From assembly GCA_910589415.1 (NCBI GenBank), contig OU342639.1, forward strand, positions 21,956,268 to 22,020,267: DNA of 64,000 nt, read 5' to 3'. Both the position numbers and the translations under genes were made by a program. This DNA is from Malachius bipustulatus (lineage: Eukaryota; Arthropoda; Insecta; Coleoptera; Melyridae). This document shows, piece after piece, positions 48,537 to 59,197 of this stretch; position 1 is the first letter of the stretch, and each line of letters opens with the position of its first letter. Below the pieces are notes generated by a model. It searched no databases. It saw only the letters and a program-made list of their open reading frames with translations, and was not told where the DNA came from.

Positions 48537-49957
48537 TCCCTAAATTAAAAGATAATATTAATGTAGATTGTTAGTATCTTATCAATTTATTTTAACTAAA
48601 ATAGTTTAATATGTAAACGCAGTAACAAGAAAACCTCCAAAATATCAAAACATAAACACAAAATTGAAAAACAACCAAACATTCATAAACCACTTGCTAG
48701 GTATTAAACCGGCTTTATTAATCCTTTCCGTTTTCTATATTACAACCCTATTAACCTAAAATTAAGAAATTCAATGACAATATAAAAAGTACCTTAGTAA
48801 CAAGAAAAAACAAGAATCTCAAAATATAAACACAAAATTGAAAAACAACAAAACACTTACTAGGTATTATGACCTGACCTTCCTTTAATTATTTCATTTT
48901 TCTGCATTACTAGGTACTCTTTTTACTTAATATTAAGAAATTCAATGAAAAAGTATACCAATAAGTACTTAAATATAAAAAATACATGGGCATTCAATTA
49001 TTATTAAAATCACTTACAAGTAAATTGAAAGACATTCGATAGTACCTGAAATAGGTGACCTCCTAATTTTTTTCTTAAAATTTTTCAACTATTGATAGTT
49101 GCCCTGATTTAAGAATAATAATTCAATTCTGGATCGGTAGGTACAATCATGATTTCGAGTGCTGAGGACGAGATTATTAAATAAAAAGTTATCTGTTAAA
49201 AATGATACAAGTAAACAGACGTCTATTGTCTATCGGTTTTAAAAAGATAATAATTCCATTCATGACTGTAAAAGAACCCATGTCGATGATTGTAAAAGAA
49301 ATGTTACTTCTCAAATATCGCAGTTTACTATCGGCCTAATAAGAAGGAAATGCAATAGTGGACAAATTTTTACGAGTTGGTATATGTTACCATTCGATGC
49401 TGCCATATAATATCATTATGTGGCAACATAATCCTCGTATACTTATTAACATTATTATACGTATAAGTTACGTCGAAATGATTTATAGTGGCTTTTAATC
49501 TGAAATTTATTTAATAATATAAATTAATTCGTCTTACGCAGGCTCTTTTCTAATAATTGGATGTTACTTACTTCAGATACATCTTGTATAATTTAATTAG
49601 AAAACAACAGAAAAAAATACGACTGAACATTTAATTGCGTGAGACTTCCTGTTTCACTTTGCTGAATTTTGAAAAATTCACGATCTACAGCAGTTATAGT
49701 GGTTATACATGAAAAAAAAGTAGTAGTAAGATTCTGTCTTGAAAAACCAAAATTTTGTATTTTGCCCCCAAGAATATTATTTAATCTAGTTGTTAGTTTA
49801 TAGCATCTAGCTAGTTTATGATATATTAGTTTAAAGTCTTACAATATCGTTGTCAAACTCTGCATTATAGTTATAAAAGCACAAAGTTACCTTGAAATCA
49901 TTTCCACATTATCGCCGAGGTCGAAAAATGCAGCAAGCAGTCAGTTGTTCTACCTTC
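48537..49957. other. AT-rich spacer
   Basis: No supported gene. Bases 48600-48860 hold a diverged internal duplication (CACAAAATTGAAAAACAAC twice, about 48657 and 48831). Confidence 0.4.
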
Positions 49958-50722
49958 TCAACGTGGGCCTATAAACACCTCCCAGATTAATGTATAAGCA
50001 CCATTTTCCATCACCACGTTTCCGTTTCCATAACCAAGAATTTCTTCATTAATGAGATCCAGGTCATCTAGTATTTCATTTAATTTCAACATCAGGTTTG
50101 CATAGTCATTTGCCGTGAAGAATCTATTAGCCACGTTTCCAGGATTACGTCCCATGTGATTATTAGCAGCTGAAGGACGACCGGTACTGCTTCCTTGACC
50201 TCTTGACGTCGACGGCAAGTTTTCCGGCTGAACTGCTAGTTTTAGGACACAGTTGCCGCAATACCAATCTTTACCATTTTTTTTATTGGCGCATTTCTCA
50301 TGGAATGGTTTGGTACATTTAGAGCACACTATGCAAACTTCTTCATGACACATTCCTAGATGGCAAGATTCACAATATCTTACAATGCTCAGATCAAGAT
50401 CGGCATCATGACGCTCAGCAACAGGAGCTGCTACGTGGCTGGCTGAAGCAAGTTCCTGTCCTCCTTTCGGGATACAATCGTCGCAATGCCAACGTTGACG
50501 TTCTTCCGGTGAGAGCTTGGTGTAGCTTTCCTTCTTGTACACACATGAAGTATGGGAACGTCTGGTACATTTTGGGCACACTATCTGAGGTTGGGTAAAA
50601 AATACTTCCTGAGCACAAATTAGACAAAGTCCCACTATTCTGAGAATTTGACTAGCGGCAGAAGCACTGCACCCGGAGTTTGAAGAAGACGAGTTTGCCT
50701 GCGGTTTCTTGTTTCCTCCCAT
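49958..50722 (-). CDS. PHD-type double zinc-finger protein, possibly a LINE ORF1
   Basis: The frame encodes 254 residues from the ATG at 50722 (MGGNKKPQANSSSS); a longer reading to 50767 would add 15 residues, but this ATG fits the protein better. Two PHD-like fingers follow: the first (about residues 33-83) has CLICAQEV, CPKCTRRSHTSC and WHCDDC; the second (about 116-160) has CESCHLGMCHEEVC, CSKCTKPFHEKC and WYCGNC. Then comes a Ser/Gly linker and a short helical segment (YANLMLKLNEILDDLDLINE). PHD fingers plus a coil are common in ORF1 of CR1-like LINEs, so a retroelement origin is likely, but no RT follows within 2 kb. A host chromatin-reader gene is the alternative. Intronless and intact. 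Confidence 0.7.
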   Translation of the reverse strand: MGGNKKPQANSSSSNSGCSASAASQILRIVGLCLICAQEVFFTQPQIVCPKCTRRSHTSCVYKKESYTKLSPEERQRWHCDDCIPKGGQELASASHVAAPVAERHDADLDLSIVRYCESCHLGMCHEEVCIVCSKCTKPFHEKCANKKNGKDWYCGNCVLKLAVQPENLPSTSRGQGSSTGRPSAANNHMGRNPGNVANRFFTANDYANLMLKLNEILDDLDLINEEILGYGNGNVVMENGAYTLIWEVFIGPR

Positions 50723-50957
50723 TTCACAAAAATTCAACGACCAATACTCACTGATGTTAAGACACAAGACGCACGGTAGTTCAACAGTAAAAGAAGCCCA
50801 AGACTACAATAAACAACAAACACGCCCTAACTGCTACAACGGTCTAACACCCAAGAGAGCCTTGAATGGAGTGGTCGACGGGAGAGGAGTCACCAACGTA
50901 ACCTATATACGTAGCCTCTTTGTCGTATGTTGAGTTATAGACCAAGTTGAATCTATA

Positions 50958-51022
50958 TTGCTTTGTAAAAAAGAGTGGAGAGGGTACCTCTGTTGCTTTG
51001 TGAAACAGAGTGGAGGGGGTAC
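50958..51022. repeat. 35-bp period direct repeat upstream of the PHD ORF
   Basis: TTGCTTTGTAAAAAAGAGTG (from 50958) and TTGCTTTGTGAAACAGAGTG (from 50993), each continuing GAG(A/G)GGGTAC. Repeats of this sort are common in LINE 5' regions and lie about 240 bp upstream of the ATG at 50722. Confidence 0.75.
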
Positions 51023-51552
51023 GATATGTGCGGTAAGGACGAAGCCTTAGACAAGAAAGAGACGAAGCTATTCACGCTCTTAGGAAAATCAAGGCTTGTT
51101 TCCGCCGTGGTAGAACTCTTTTTTTTTCCGCGGGCGGGCTTGATTCCACGATGACATCTGGTGTTGTACTTTCCTATTAGCTTCATTTTTACAAGCTATG
51201 GCGAACTAACCGCATCCGATCAAGAGGCCATAACTAACACGCCTAGAAGTAATTAAGATAACGCCGCACACGTCATACCAAGATAATATTGTCATGTCAT
51301 TAAAAATTCACACAATGAGAATTTATCATTCATATTTTCTAATCGGTCTCTCCATTTGGAGGTACAATATTTGAATTTCGCGCTATTTCTTTTGTTTCTG
51401 TTTTTTACATTTGAAATTGTTGCATAACGAGTCATTATTGTTAAACATTTTTATGTAAATCATTGATCATTAACAAATTGGTATTAACAATAAAGAAAAC
51501 TTCCGTTTTCTGGTAGAGATTAAATACCCATATTTAATAATACAGCAATGGA
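51023..51552. other. spacer
   Basis: No gene supported. Confidence 0.35.
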
Positions 51553-52042
51553 TATGTCTTAACCATCTTAAGAGCGTATTAATAGCCATTATCTGCGAGT
51601 TCCATACACTATTTTTTCTACGACCCTTTTTTATTTCATAGAAAAGATTAATAGAATTTTTCGTACATTTTCCTTGATTTTATTGGTAGTAAATCATTCG
51701 CGACTACTGATGCTCTTGCAACAATATCGGGTGGTGTGGACATAATCTCTTCGTCGCTAAGATTATTCTGCTGGGACATGTTTTAGTATCAAGTTTAAAG
51801 GGCACTACTCACTACTGCGTAATTTTTATTATGCGAAGTTCGAATTCCGAATTTTACGCTTTGATTTTGAGATTAATAATAATTTTAATAACATTGCCAG
51901 TCAATAATTACGATATTGTTTACCTTCGCACGCGACGGTCGCAGCGTTGCCGCTTTGAATACTATCACGGAGCACTACGAATAATATAATACTTTATCGT
52001 CTTATCTTTTACACGATATACCTACCTATCAAATTAATTAAG
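51553..52042 (-). mobile_element. tyrosine-recombinase-derived non-autonomous element, copy A'
   Basis: Begins with the right arm of the terminal palindrome (GTCTTAACCATC, GCGTATTAATAGCCATTAT) and CTACGACC at 51618-51625, as in copy A. A minus-strand frame (51779-51648) encodes 43 residues: MSQQNNLSDEEIMSTPPDIV, then ARASVVANDLLPIKSRKMYE, then KFY and a stop. The TPP....AS....LLP..SR..YE..Y pattern also appears in copy C, and is that of the N-terminus of insect tyrosine-recombinase (integrase-like, Crypton-like) proteins. The catalytic part is absent. The right side is cut by the SINE at 52043. Confidence 0.7.
51648..51779 (-). pseudogene. N-terminal remnant of a tyrosine-recombinase-like protein
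   Basis: 43 codons, opening with an ATG shared with copy A and ending shortly after the LLPIKSRKMYE block, where the deletion joins the element's 3' tail. Recombinases of this kind are normally several hundred residues long, so the catalytic Arg-His-Arg-Tyr domain is entirely gone. Confidence 0.6.
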
Positions 52043-52212
52043 GTCGTCTGGGTTCGAGTCCCAGTCTTGACATGGTTGTTTGCGTTGTTCTATTTAACGT
52101 TCTATATCTTTAAAATAATATCGGTGATTCTCGAAGCCAAATCACCAGATCACCAGAGTGTGACGACTATGTCTAATCTACATACCTAGTTAAGATCAAT
52201 TTTCCCTCTTTT
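52043..52212 (+). mobile_element. tRNA-derived SINE, copy 1 (5'-truncated)
   Basis: Contains a perfect Pol III B box (GTTCGAGTC, 52052-52060) inside GGGTTCGAGTCCCAG; the A box is missing. Its 3' half aligns with copy 2 (63135-63370): TCTCGAAGCCAA, AGTGTGACGACTATGTCTAA, TCTACA and TTCCCTCTTTT in the same order. It is inserted next to copy A'. Confidence 0.8.
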
Positions 52213-52282
52213 CACAAAAAAATCTTGTTCCGAAATTTGGTGATTTAGGTATATAATCTGAACTTTTATTGTGTAGTGGTAA

Positions 52283-52425
52283 TAGTATATTATTCAACAA
52301 GCGCATAATGATAGCTATTATTCACAAAGATGAAAATTGCAGCACGAGCCTCTGGCGAGTGTTGTAACATCTAAGTGGATAATAGTCATTATGCGCGAGT
52401 GGAATACTGTACTTTATCTACGATT
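52283..52425 (-). mobile_element. terminal palindrome, copy B
   Basis: Starts TAGTATATTATTCAACAAGC and folds onto GATAATAGTCATTATGCGCG. The central loop has CACGAGCC...GGCGAGTGTTG, as in copy A (ACGAGCC...GACGAGTGTC). It ends in CTACGATT at 52418-52425, one base off CTACGACC up to the last positions. No recombinase frame follows on the right. Confidence 0.7.
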
Positions 52426-53402
52426 ATATTTGAATAGAAGTAATTTCACTTCCTGTAGAATTAAATTACTTACGTTAAAAAAATTTAAGTTTAGTTTTTA
52501 TAATACAATAATTTGTATTGTAAAATTGAGTAAACACTAAACATAAACAAATGTGGATGTTTGGCGGATGTTTGGTAATGAATCCTAGAAAGTTAACTGT
52601 TTGGTATGGTTTGTGAGGCGAAGATGTGTTTGGACCCTACTTTGTCAAGTATATTGACAGCAAGACCGTGGCTGTGAATCGTCAGCGTTACCACGGCTTG
52701 GTTACCTTCTATGGTCTAGAATTGATCGGGTTGGTCTTGAAGACGCCTACTTAAAAAAATATGCAACATGCCAAACAGACAACGAAACGTTTGCATTTTT
52801 TGCGACTAGGTTTCCTGAACATATTATTAGAAGACACATATTATTAGCCTATTAGCCATCAAGGTCCTGCGATTTGATATCCTTAGATTTCTTTCCTTTC
52901 GGCTATGTGAAGGAAAAAGTGTAACATAATCCACAGATCACTGTTAATCTTAAGGAGAATTTCCAAGGCATAAGTGCCGAAATAAAGTGCTGAAGAAAAT
53001 GCGAAAACGTCTTGAAAAATGATGTCAAAATACAGTTGTCAGAAAAGTCGAGGGGGGCATTTGGGAGATGTCATATTTCATGTTTAGTTCGCGACATTAA
53101 ACAAGACGTCCAAGTGAGTAATAATAGACATTCTCAGCGAGAAGAAGACGCTATTTTTTCTACGACATTATGATAAATTCATCAGGAAATCAGAAAGACG
53201 ACCTTCTGACAATGAATTACGACCTGACTTATTTTAATTTTGTAAAATAGATGGAAGTTGAATTTAATGTACTTGTTTCTTAGTATTTCATTATTTGACA
53301 TTGCTCAATAATATGTGGTTTTAGTTATAAAATGTGCAATAAGTTTAATAATGTGCGAAAGAAGTTGTTCTGACATAACATTTTAATCAATGCTATACAA
53401 TA
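52426..53402. other. AT-rich spacer
   Basis: Nothing supported. It may be decayed internal sequence of the element ending at copy B. Confidence 0.3.
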
Positions 53403-54409
53403 TAGTATATTGTGAAACAAGTGCGGAAAAGAGAAACTTTCTCACGAGTGTGAAACTTCTTTTCCGCACGTGATACACACAGTACTTTTCCTACGACCAC
53501 AATTTAACAGATTAATTATTTAACAAATTTAACACATAAATTATTTTTTCTGACAATGCTCTGCTTTTATGACCTTTTCTCCAATTTATTAAATGTTTAT
53601 AAGTAGATTCGTATTTTTGTCTCGAAACTACAGGTAGCAAATTCAAAGAACACAAACTTGCTTGTTTTCTGACTTCAGGTGGTGTATTTTCTGCTTCAGA
53701 TTCAGAGGAATTATAATCCATTATAATGATAGGTACCTAACTAAAGATTTATTTTGTCAGACTACCTAGGTAAGTAGGTATTATTTTCAATTCTATCAAT
53801 GACTTTTTAATATTACTATTATATACTGTTAAATCATTGAATTCTACCGACAATATTATTATTATTTATTATTAGACTCCGTATAAACTAAAAATAAGTG
53901 ACGTGAGCGTGGAGACGTGGTAGATAATAACAATGATTTAAGAGAGGTTAGTATATCATTGATATGCAACTTCTACACAACGCAGGCGCTGTGCGTCGTC
54001 GATGGAAGTTAGTAGAGGTGTGCGAGTTATATTCACGATCTTGTTCGTGAATTTGATTTGAACGCTACTAATGCTGTTATTAGCGATCAACTCGTAAATT
54101 TTAATATTTACTTCCACAAGAGAATAATGAGTATATTTATAGTTTTGTCGGGTTCTATGTTATCCCATTTGTGTTTATTTTATTACCTTGAAGCTTTAAA
54201 TGAATAGTTATTCCATTAACAATAAGTAACAGTTGAGTTCTCAGTTACCGCCCATCACTATTGTTTACATTAAAACTGTACGGAAACGATTTTTGGCTAT
54301 GCGTTATGTCACTTTGTCGCACAGTTTTGGATACGTGAGAAATCTGCTAGTTTGCGCACAAAAAACGATGCGCAAAGTAGTGTTTTGTATAGTGGTCGTA
54401 GGAAAAATA
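53403..54409 (-). mobile_element. tyrosine-recombinase-derived non-autonomous element, copy C
   Basis: The left end is an 82-bp palindrome (53403-53484) starting TAGTATATTGTG, with exact arms GTGCGGAAAAGA/TCTTTTCCGCAC, then CTACGACC at 53491-53498. GTACTTTTCCTACGACCAC (53482-53500) has an inverted partner at 54391-54409 (18 of 19). A second hairpin (TTTGCGCA arms) lies at about 54341-54375. Between them, on the minus strand, is the 69-codon N-terminal recombinase remnant at 53512-53721. Confidence 0.65.
53512..53721 (-). pseudogene. N-terminal remnant of a tyrosine-recombinase-like protein (copy C)
   Basis: The 69 residues run MDYNSSESEAENTPPEVRKQ, then ASLCSLNLLPVVSRQKYEST, then YKHLINWRKGHKSRALSEKI and a short tail before a stop. 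An acidic Ser-rich start, then LLP..S...Y...Y..(F/L)..WR......SE..., is the N-terminal core-binding region of insect tyrosine-recombinase proteins. The frame ends where the element's 3' end (GGTCGTAG plus palindrome) begins, so the rest is deleted. Confidence 0.65.
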
Positions 54410-54459
54410 CTTATCTTAAGTACTTATCTGTCGTCTTATTCTTACTATATAGGCTGAAG

Positions 54460-54576
54460 ATGTATGAAAAAACGCCGAAGCGTGAGACACACACTTGGGT
54501 GACAAATTTAATTGCCAAGTTCATGCCCCTGGCAGGGGTAGCTACCCCTTTACTTGTCATAATAGCTATCGAGTGA
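54460..54576 (+). CDS. 38-residue open frame with a membrane-like helix
   Basis: A short frame, MYEKTPKRETHTWVTNLIAK followed by FMPLAGVATPLLVIIAIE, has a charged start and a hydrophobic C-terminal segment that could span a membrane. A pyrimidine-rich tract ending TATATAG lies just before it and could be a splice acceptor, so it may be the last exon of a gene. No homology recognised; could be chance. Confidence 0.3.
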   Translation: MYEKTPKRETHTWVTNLIAKFMPLAGVATPLLVIIAIE

Positions 54577-55511
54577 TATATTATTTAAAAGCTACCTAAC
54601 CTCTCTTTACAATTATATCTCATTTTTTAAATTTCGCTTAAATGCAAGGTGGCCCAACGAAAACGAAACAGTCCTAATAACTTGGAAACTGAAGACGTAC
54701 GCCTACATCGCAGAATCAGGTTAATTTTGTTATCGAGGGAGACATATTTTATTTTACAAAAACAATTTTATTTTTATTAGAACATAATTATGATAATTGA
54801 AATTTGTAGCATATAATGTGTTTGGCCTTTCCTATAGTAGACTTCATCACAGGCCGGCGAATGTGATGTGATGCCTTGTTCACTTACGCCTTATAGCTTT
54901 ATTACTTCCGCAGTTGACCGTGCTAAGCTTAAGCTGACCTAACATCAACCCCCATCCCTCCCGTCGTACCGCAAGACCGGACTCCTCTAATTTTAAGCCT
55001 TGCTGGTTCCGGAATACATTTATTCTTACCTTTATGATGCTGCACCACGGTCCCAGTCCCGGAATTACTTCATCTTCCTCTCTCTTTCTTGGTGAACCGC
55101 TTCATCTTGTCCGGTCGAAATTACCTTGGATGATACATTGAGAGGGACTAACCGAAAAAGTGTATTTAGATGGGAATATTCATGGGGCATCCCTTAAGTC
55201 CGTCAAATCTAAAGGGAAATATTCATACCTTCGTTTCTGTTCAATTATTTATTGAATAAAAGGCCCAAATACTTTTAGTAACGTATATAGAGAGGTGTGT
55301 TATAAAAATGTACCTATACCTACCTAGGGTGCTCCTTAATACCGGGTACATAGGAAATGAGGTAAATAATTCTTTGATTTATTTTATGCCTAAAAATTCA
55401 TATAAACATAGGTCCGCAACCGCTTCCCGCTTCTACTGATCTACAAGGTGTTGAAAGATATTTTATTTTTTTCTTCATAGCTCATTGAGGGTAGTCTAAT
55501 AAGTTAGTCAG
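54577..55511. other. spacer, partly GC-richer
   Basis: Bases 54850-55150 are less AT-rich with no open frame. Possibly decayed transposon DNA. Confidence 0.3.
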
Positions 55512-55760
55512 ACAGGGTCATCCCAGCTTTAATTTTTAACACGCAGTGCCGACAAGTGTCAAAATGATGAAAATGAGAAGTTATCCAAAAAAGCCAGAAC
55601 CTTATTTAGCATTTTAAAAATTTGAATTTCGTCTAAAGAATTAGAGGGTCCTGTAACTCCGTAAATAATTGAAATCGGGCATATGATTATATGAAGTTTT
55701 CTTTTTTAAATCACTTCACCTTTCACTTGTCTTAATTTGATGGTAATAGATCACCCTGTA
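55512..55760. mobile_element. possible decayed MITE
   Basis: ACAGGGTCATC at 55512 and TCACCCTGTA at 55751-55760 could be the diverged ends of a mariner-type MITE of about 250 bp. Weak. Confidence 0.35.
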
Positions 55761-56092
55761 TAAGGAGCTGCCGGCACTCTAAGAGTAGTCTTATCTTGTT
55801 TTGTTTATGATCGAAAATAAAAAAGAATATTTTTTGTAGTCTGTAATATGTTTTTAAGAACTATCCATTTGAAAATTGGAAAATTTTTAATAGATCCCTT
55901 GGTTTTTAGAGCCAACTTTTATTTAACTTATGACTGCCATATTGTTTTTTAATGTAATTCGGAATAAAAAAAAATTGAAGAAGCCACAAATCCATCATAT
56001 GAACAAAATTATAAAAATATTTTTCTTCTTTTCTCGGAAAAAAATTGAATCACCCGAAGCGCCTCAGAAAAATCTCCACGAAACTTATCTCA

Positions 56093-56276
56093 TCCCTAAC
56101 CTTTTTTCGAAGCCTTTCCCAAACTTTCCCCTAACCTTTCTCAAACCTTGCCCTAACCTTTCCGTAACCTTACAGAAACCTTTCTATAACCTTTTCCAAA
56201 CCTTCAATACACCTTTCCCTAACCTTTTTCAAACCTTTCTCTAACCTTTTCAAAACATTTATCTCATCCCTATCCT
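56093..56276. repeat. degenerate CCTAACCTTT-type minisatellite
   Basis: About fifteen degenerate units of 10-13 bp around CCCTAACCTTTC / CAAACCTTTC. The motif contains CCTAA, the core of the insect telomere repeat (TTAGG)n, but the units are too irregular to be telomeric. The open frame through it is a by-product of low complexity. Confidence 0.75.
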
Positions 56277-56319
56277 TAGTTTCTATTATACATTTTCTGA
56301 GGCTCTTCGTTTCGATGTT

Positions 56320-56526
56320 ACAGAGGGTGATTCATGCATTTTGCCGGAATTTTTGATGAGCAGTATCTTCTGAACGAATTAATGGAATTCATTGAAATTT
56401 GGTAGATATGCTCTACCAATGATACTTAATTAATACATTGCATCTTTGTCCGATTCGAAAACTGCAGGGTCGTACCTACTTAATTTTTCAGGTCTGTATA
56501 GATTTTGTCAAAAAGTTCACCCTGTA
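56320..56526. mobile_element. decayed mariner-type MITE, about 207 bp
   Basis: TACAGAGGGTGATTCA at the left and TTCACCCTGTA at the right are imperfect versions of the ends of the MITE at 22817-23218. Confidence 0.6.
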
Positions 56527-57224
56527 TGCATTTTATTCAAAGTTTACCATTTTCTAAAACTGCATGAAAAATGAGGCAAAAAATTACTTGGCACCAAGAA
56601 ACTGAATAATCGAGAAGAAAATAAAAACTTTTTGTTTTTTCAGGATTTCAATTCATGGTTTTTAATAATTTTCGAAAAATCAAATGTGATTTTTTTAAAC
56701 TGGCGTTTTTTGTAGTTATTTCAAATAAATTCGCTTGATCTACAGATTTATCCAAGATTGGGGACCCTTCTACAGATTGTTTCGAGCTAAAATTAACCTA
56801 AAATTTAGATTAAGGTAAGAATATTTAGGGACCGATCGCATATAAATGATCCTGAAATGAGAAAGTTTGTCTAATTTAATATTAGAAAATTTCATTTAAT
56901 TGGATTATTATTACAGGAGGAAAAAGATACCAATAATTTGCTCACATATTATATTGAAGCTTTTATTTATAAATTCTACAAACAAACAATAAACAATAAA
57001 CAATCACATTACAAATGTATAATATAAAATTTACATTGAAATGAAATTTGAAACTATATGGGGGAAAATTCAGATTTCATGTTTCAAAATTTTGAACATA
57101 AATTTTTGAATTACGTTCTCTAAAATTATAAATATTTGAAGAATTTTCATACTCTATTTCAAGGATATAAAAGTGTAAAAGTATAATAATATCGCAAAAT
57201 CTTTCAGCCTGAAGGCGTAACTAA
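56527..57224. other. AT-rich spacer
   Basis: Nothing supported. Confidence 0.35.
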
Positions 57225-58013
57225 ACTACACAAAAATGAAAGTGTCGCACCCCAAAATTTTGCAAAATTTTGATTTGGGATAACTTTCTTTATTCCCAGG
57301 GGATTTCTATCTTGTTTCTGCATGCCTTTACTTTTCTTCTCTATTGGATCTAAACTCAAAAAAGTATATAAAAAAAAAATTTCTACAAAATGACAAAATT
57401 TAAAAGCGTGCAAAATCACTCCACGGTTTGTTTTCGTACTCCTAATTTTCGAAGTAAATTTTTCTCTCAAGTTTTGATCAGCAAATTTTGAAAGTTGATG
57501 TATCACCTCGAGACTGCTTTGAAATTTTTAGCCTCGTCTTAAGCTAAAGCTTCAGGAAAGAACATCCAGTGACGAATATTGACTCAGGACAAACAATAAA
57601 AACAAAAGTCTCTGGATTATTTTCTGAAGTTTTAACTGCAATACGAGGCTTGAATTTTCAAGATAGGTTGACGAGGAAAAAAGTTCTTCACTTCAAAAGC
57701 GAACAGTTTTTTTCGAGATCACACAAGTGTTAAATTGAAAATTTAAAGCTTCAAAATTTGATCGTCAAAACTTACAAGAATAATTTATTTGAAAAACGAA
57801 AACCACGGAGTGATTTTGCACGCCTTCACATATCACCGTTTCGAAAATTTATTAACAGGTTTTTTGAGATTAGTAGATTCAGTGAAGCAGAAAATTAAGG
57901 ATAAGGCTGCAGACATGCGAAACCAAAATCAATCCCTTGGGAATAGGTATCGAAAGTTATCCCCAATCAAAGTCAGGGAAAATTTTGGTGCGACACTTTT
58001 ATTTTTGGGTAGT
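57225..58013. mobile_element. long-TIR element, about 790 bp
   Basis: The left arm (57225-57440) and right arm (57795-58013) are diverged inverted copies. Outer ends: ACTACACAAAAATGAAAGTG and the complement of CACTTTTATTTTTGGGTAGT. Shared inner blocks: GTCGCACC, GGGATAACTTTC, GCGTGCAAAATCACTCCACGG. Both arms keep an open frame in the inward-to-outward direction (GVILHAF, then F.GATL.FL), which is an effect of the inverted repeat. The 350-bp centre has no transposase. Confidence 0.75.
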
Positions 58014-59197
58014 GTACATTATGAAAACATAATAATTGTAGTACCCGTCAACTGGTATGGCATTCATTAGATACATAATTAAATTAATAGAAAAAAACAA
58101 CATTTTTTTATGTTAGTTCTACAAAAACTATAAGTTAGGTACTAACTGGTTTTAAGAATTAATCGGCTTTCTCGGTTAATACGCCTGCTAGACTTAGCAG
58201 GGAAAAATAATAGCAGTAAAAACTTGATAATAAGATAGAAACCATAAGAACACAATCAATTATAAAAACTTAATATAATATTTGTCTAAGAAGAACTGTT
58301 ACATTTTTAACAAAATTAAAGGAGAAATATAAACCCGAAAAACCGTACCATGAGGTTCGTAAAAGCCCTGAAACAAAAATTCGTTCATTACATTATTTAT
58401 TAGGTAGGTAACTCATGTTTAGTTGAAACAATGAAATGGTGTTCAGAGATTAATAACCTAATTCATCAATATTATGAGTCCAAGTTAATCTATTTAATGA
58501 TTTTATGTGCTTAAATTAATGTAAAATGGTCGTTGTTGTATTCATTATATTAATGCACAAATAATACTTCATTATTGAAGTGAATTTGTAGTAACGAAGA
58601 ATACTTCACTTTCAGGAAGTATTTACTTGATATTAATGTAGGAGTTACATTAACAGAAGGAATACAGCATAAAAAATTAATAGTTCGGTTAGAAGATAAT
58701 TAACAGACAAATTTGATGTTTATTTGCAACTGCGATATTTTGAGACTTCCAGAGGTATGAGCGAAGAATATATATTTTTCATCACTATTGCAACTCAATG
58801 ATAATCCTTATCTTATTTGTGGCGATTCCGTCGCCGAATGAATAGATACCTTCATCGACAGAGTCATTTAAAAGATCACCCATTTGAAGAAAACACACAC
58901 TGCAAATTCTGCAAATTCCAATTCAGCCCACCGTTTAACTGTGTTGGGCAAGATATATTTTCTATTGAAGAAATATTATTAAATTTTGATCACATATGAT
59001 GATACAGTGTGGCCCATTTATTCTTGAGTCACTTGTAAAATCTTTATTTATTGTGAGATTTAATCTGTTTTTTTTTTTAATGGGAGAGTTTGATTAATAA
59101 CTGTATTTTTTGGAGTAAATGGCGTCTAGTTATTGATTCAAAGAAGTTTTTCGTGTAATGATATTCACTTGTGTATGTGTGAGTTACATGAAAAATA
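58014..59197. other. AT-rich spacer
   Basis: No supported gene. A 60-codon frame at 58817-58999 holds HCKFCKFQF but no complete zinc-finger pattern. Confidence 0.35.

Noticed and set aside
55930..56244. 104-codon frame with FP-rich repeats as a gene
   Set aside because: It is produced by the CCTAACCTTT minisatellite; no start context or splice signal supports it.
56093..56276. True interstitial telomere (TTAGG)n
   Set aside because: No run of even three exact CCTAA units; the period is 10-13 bp and irregular.
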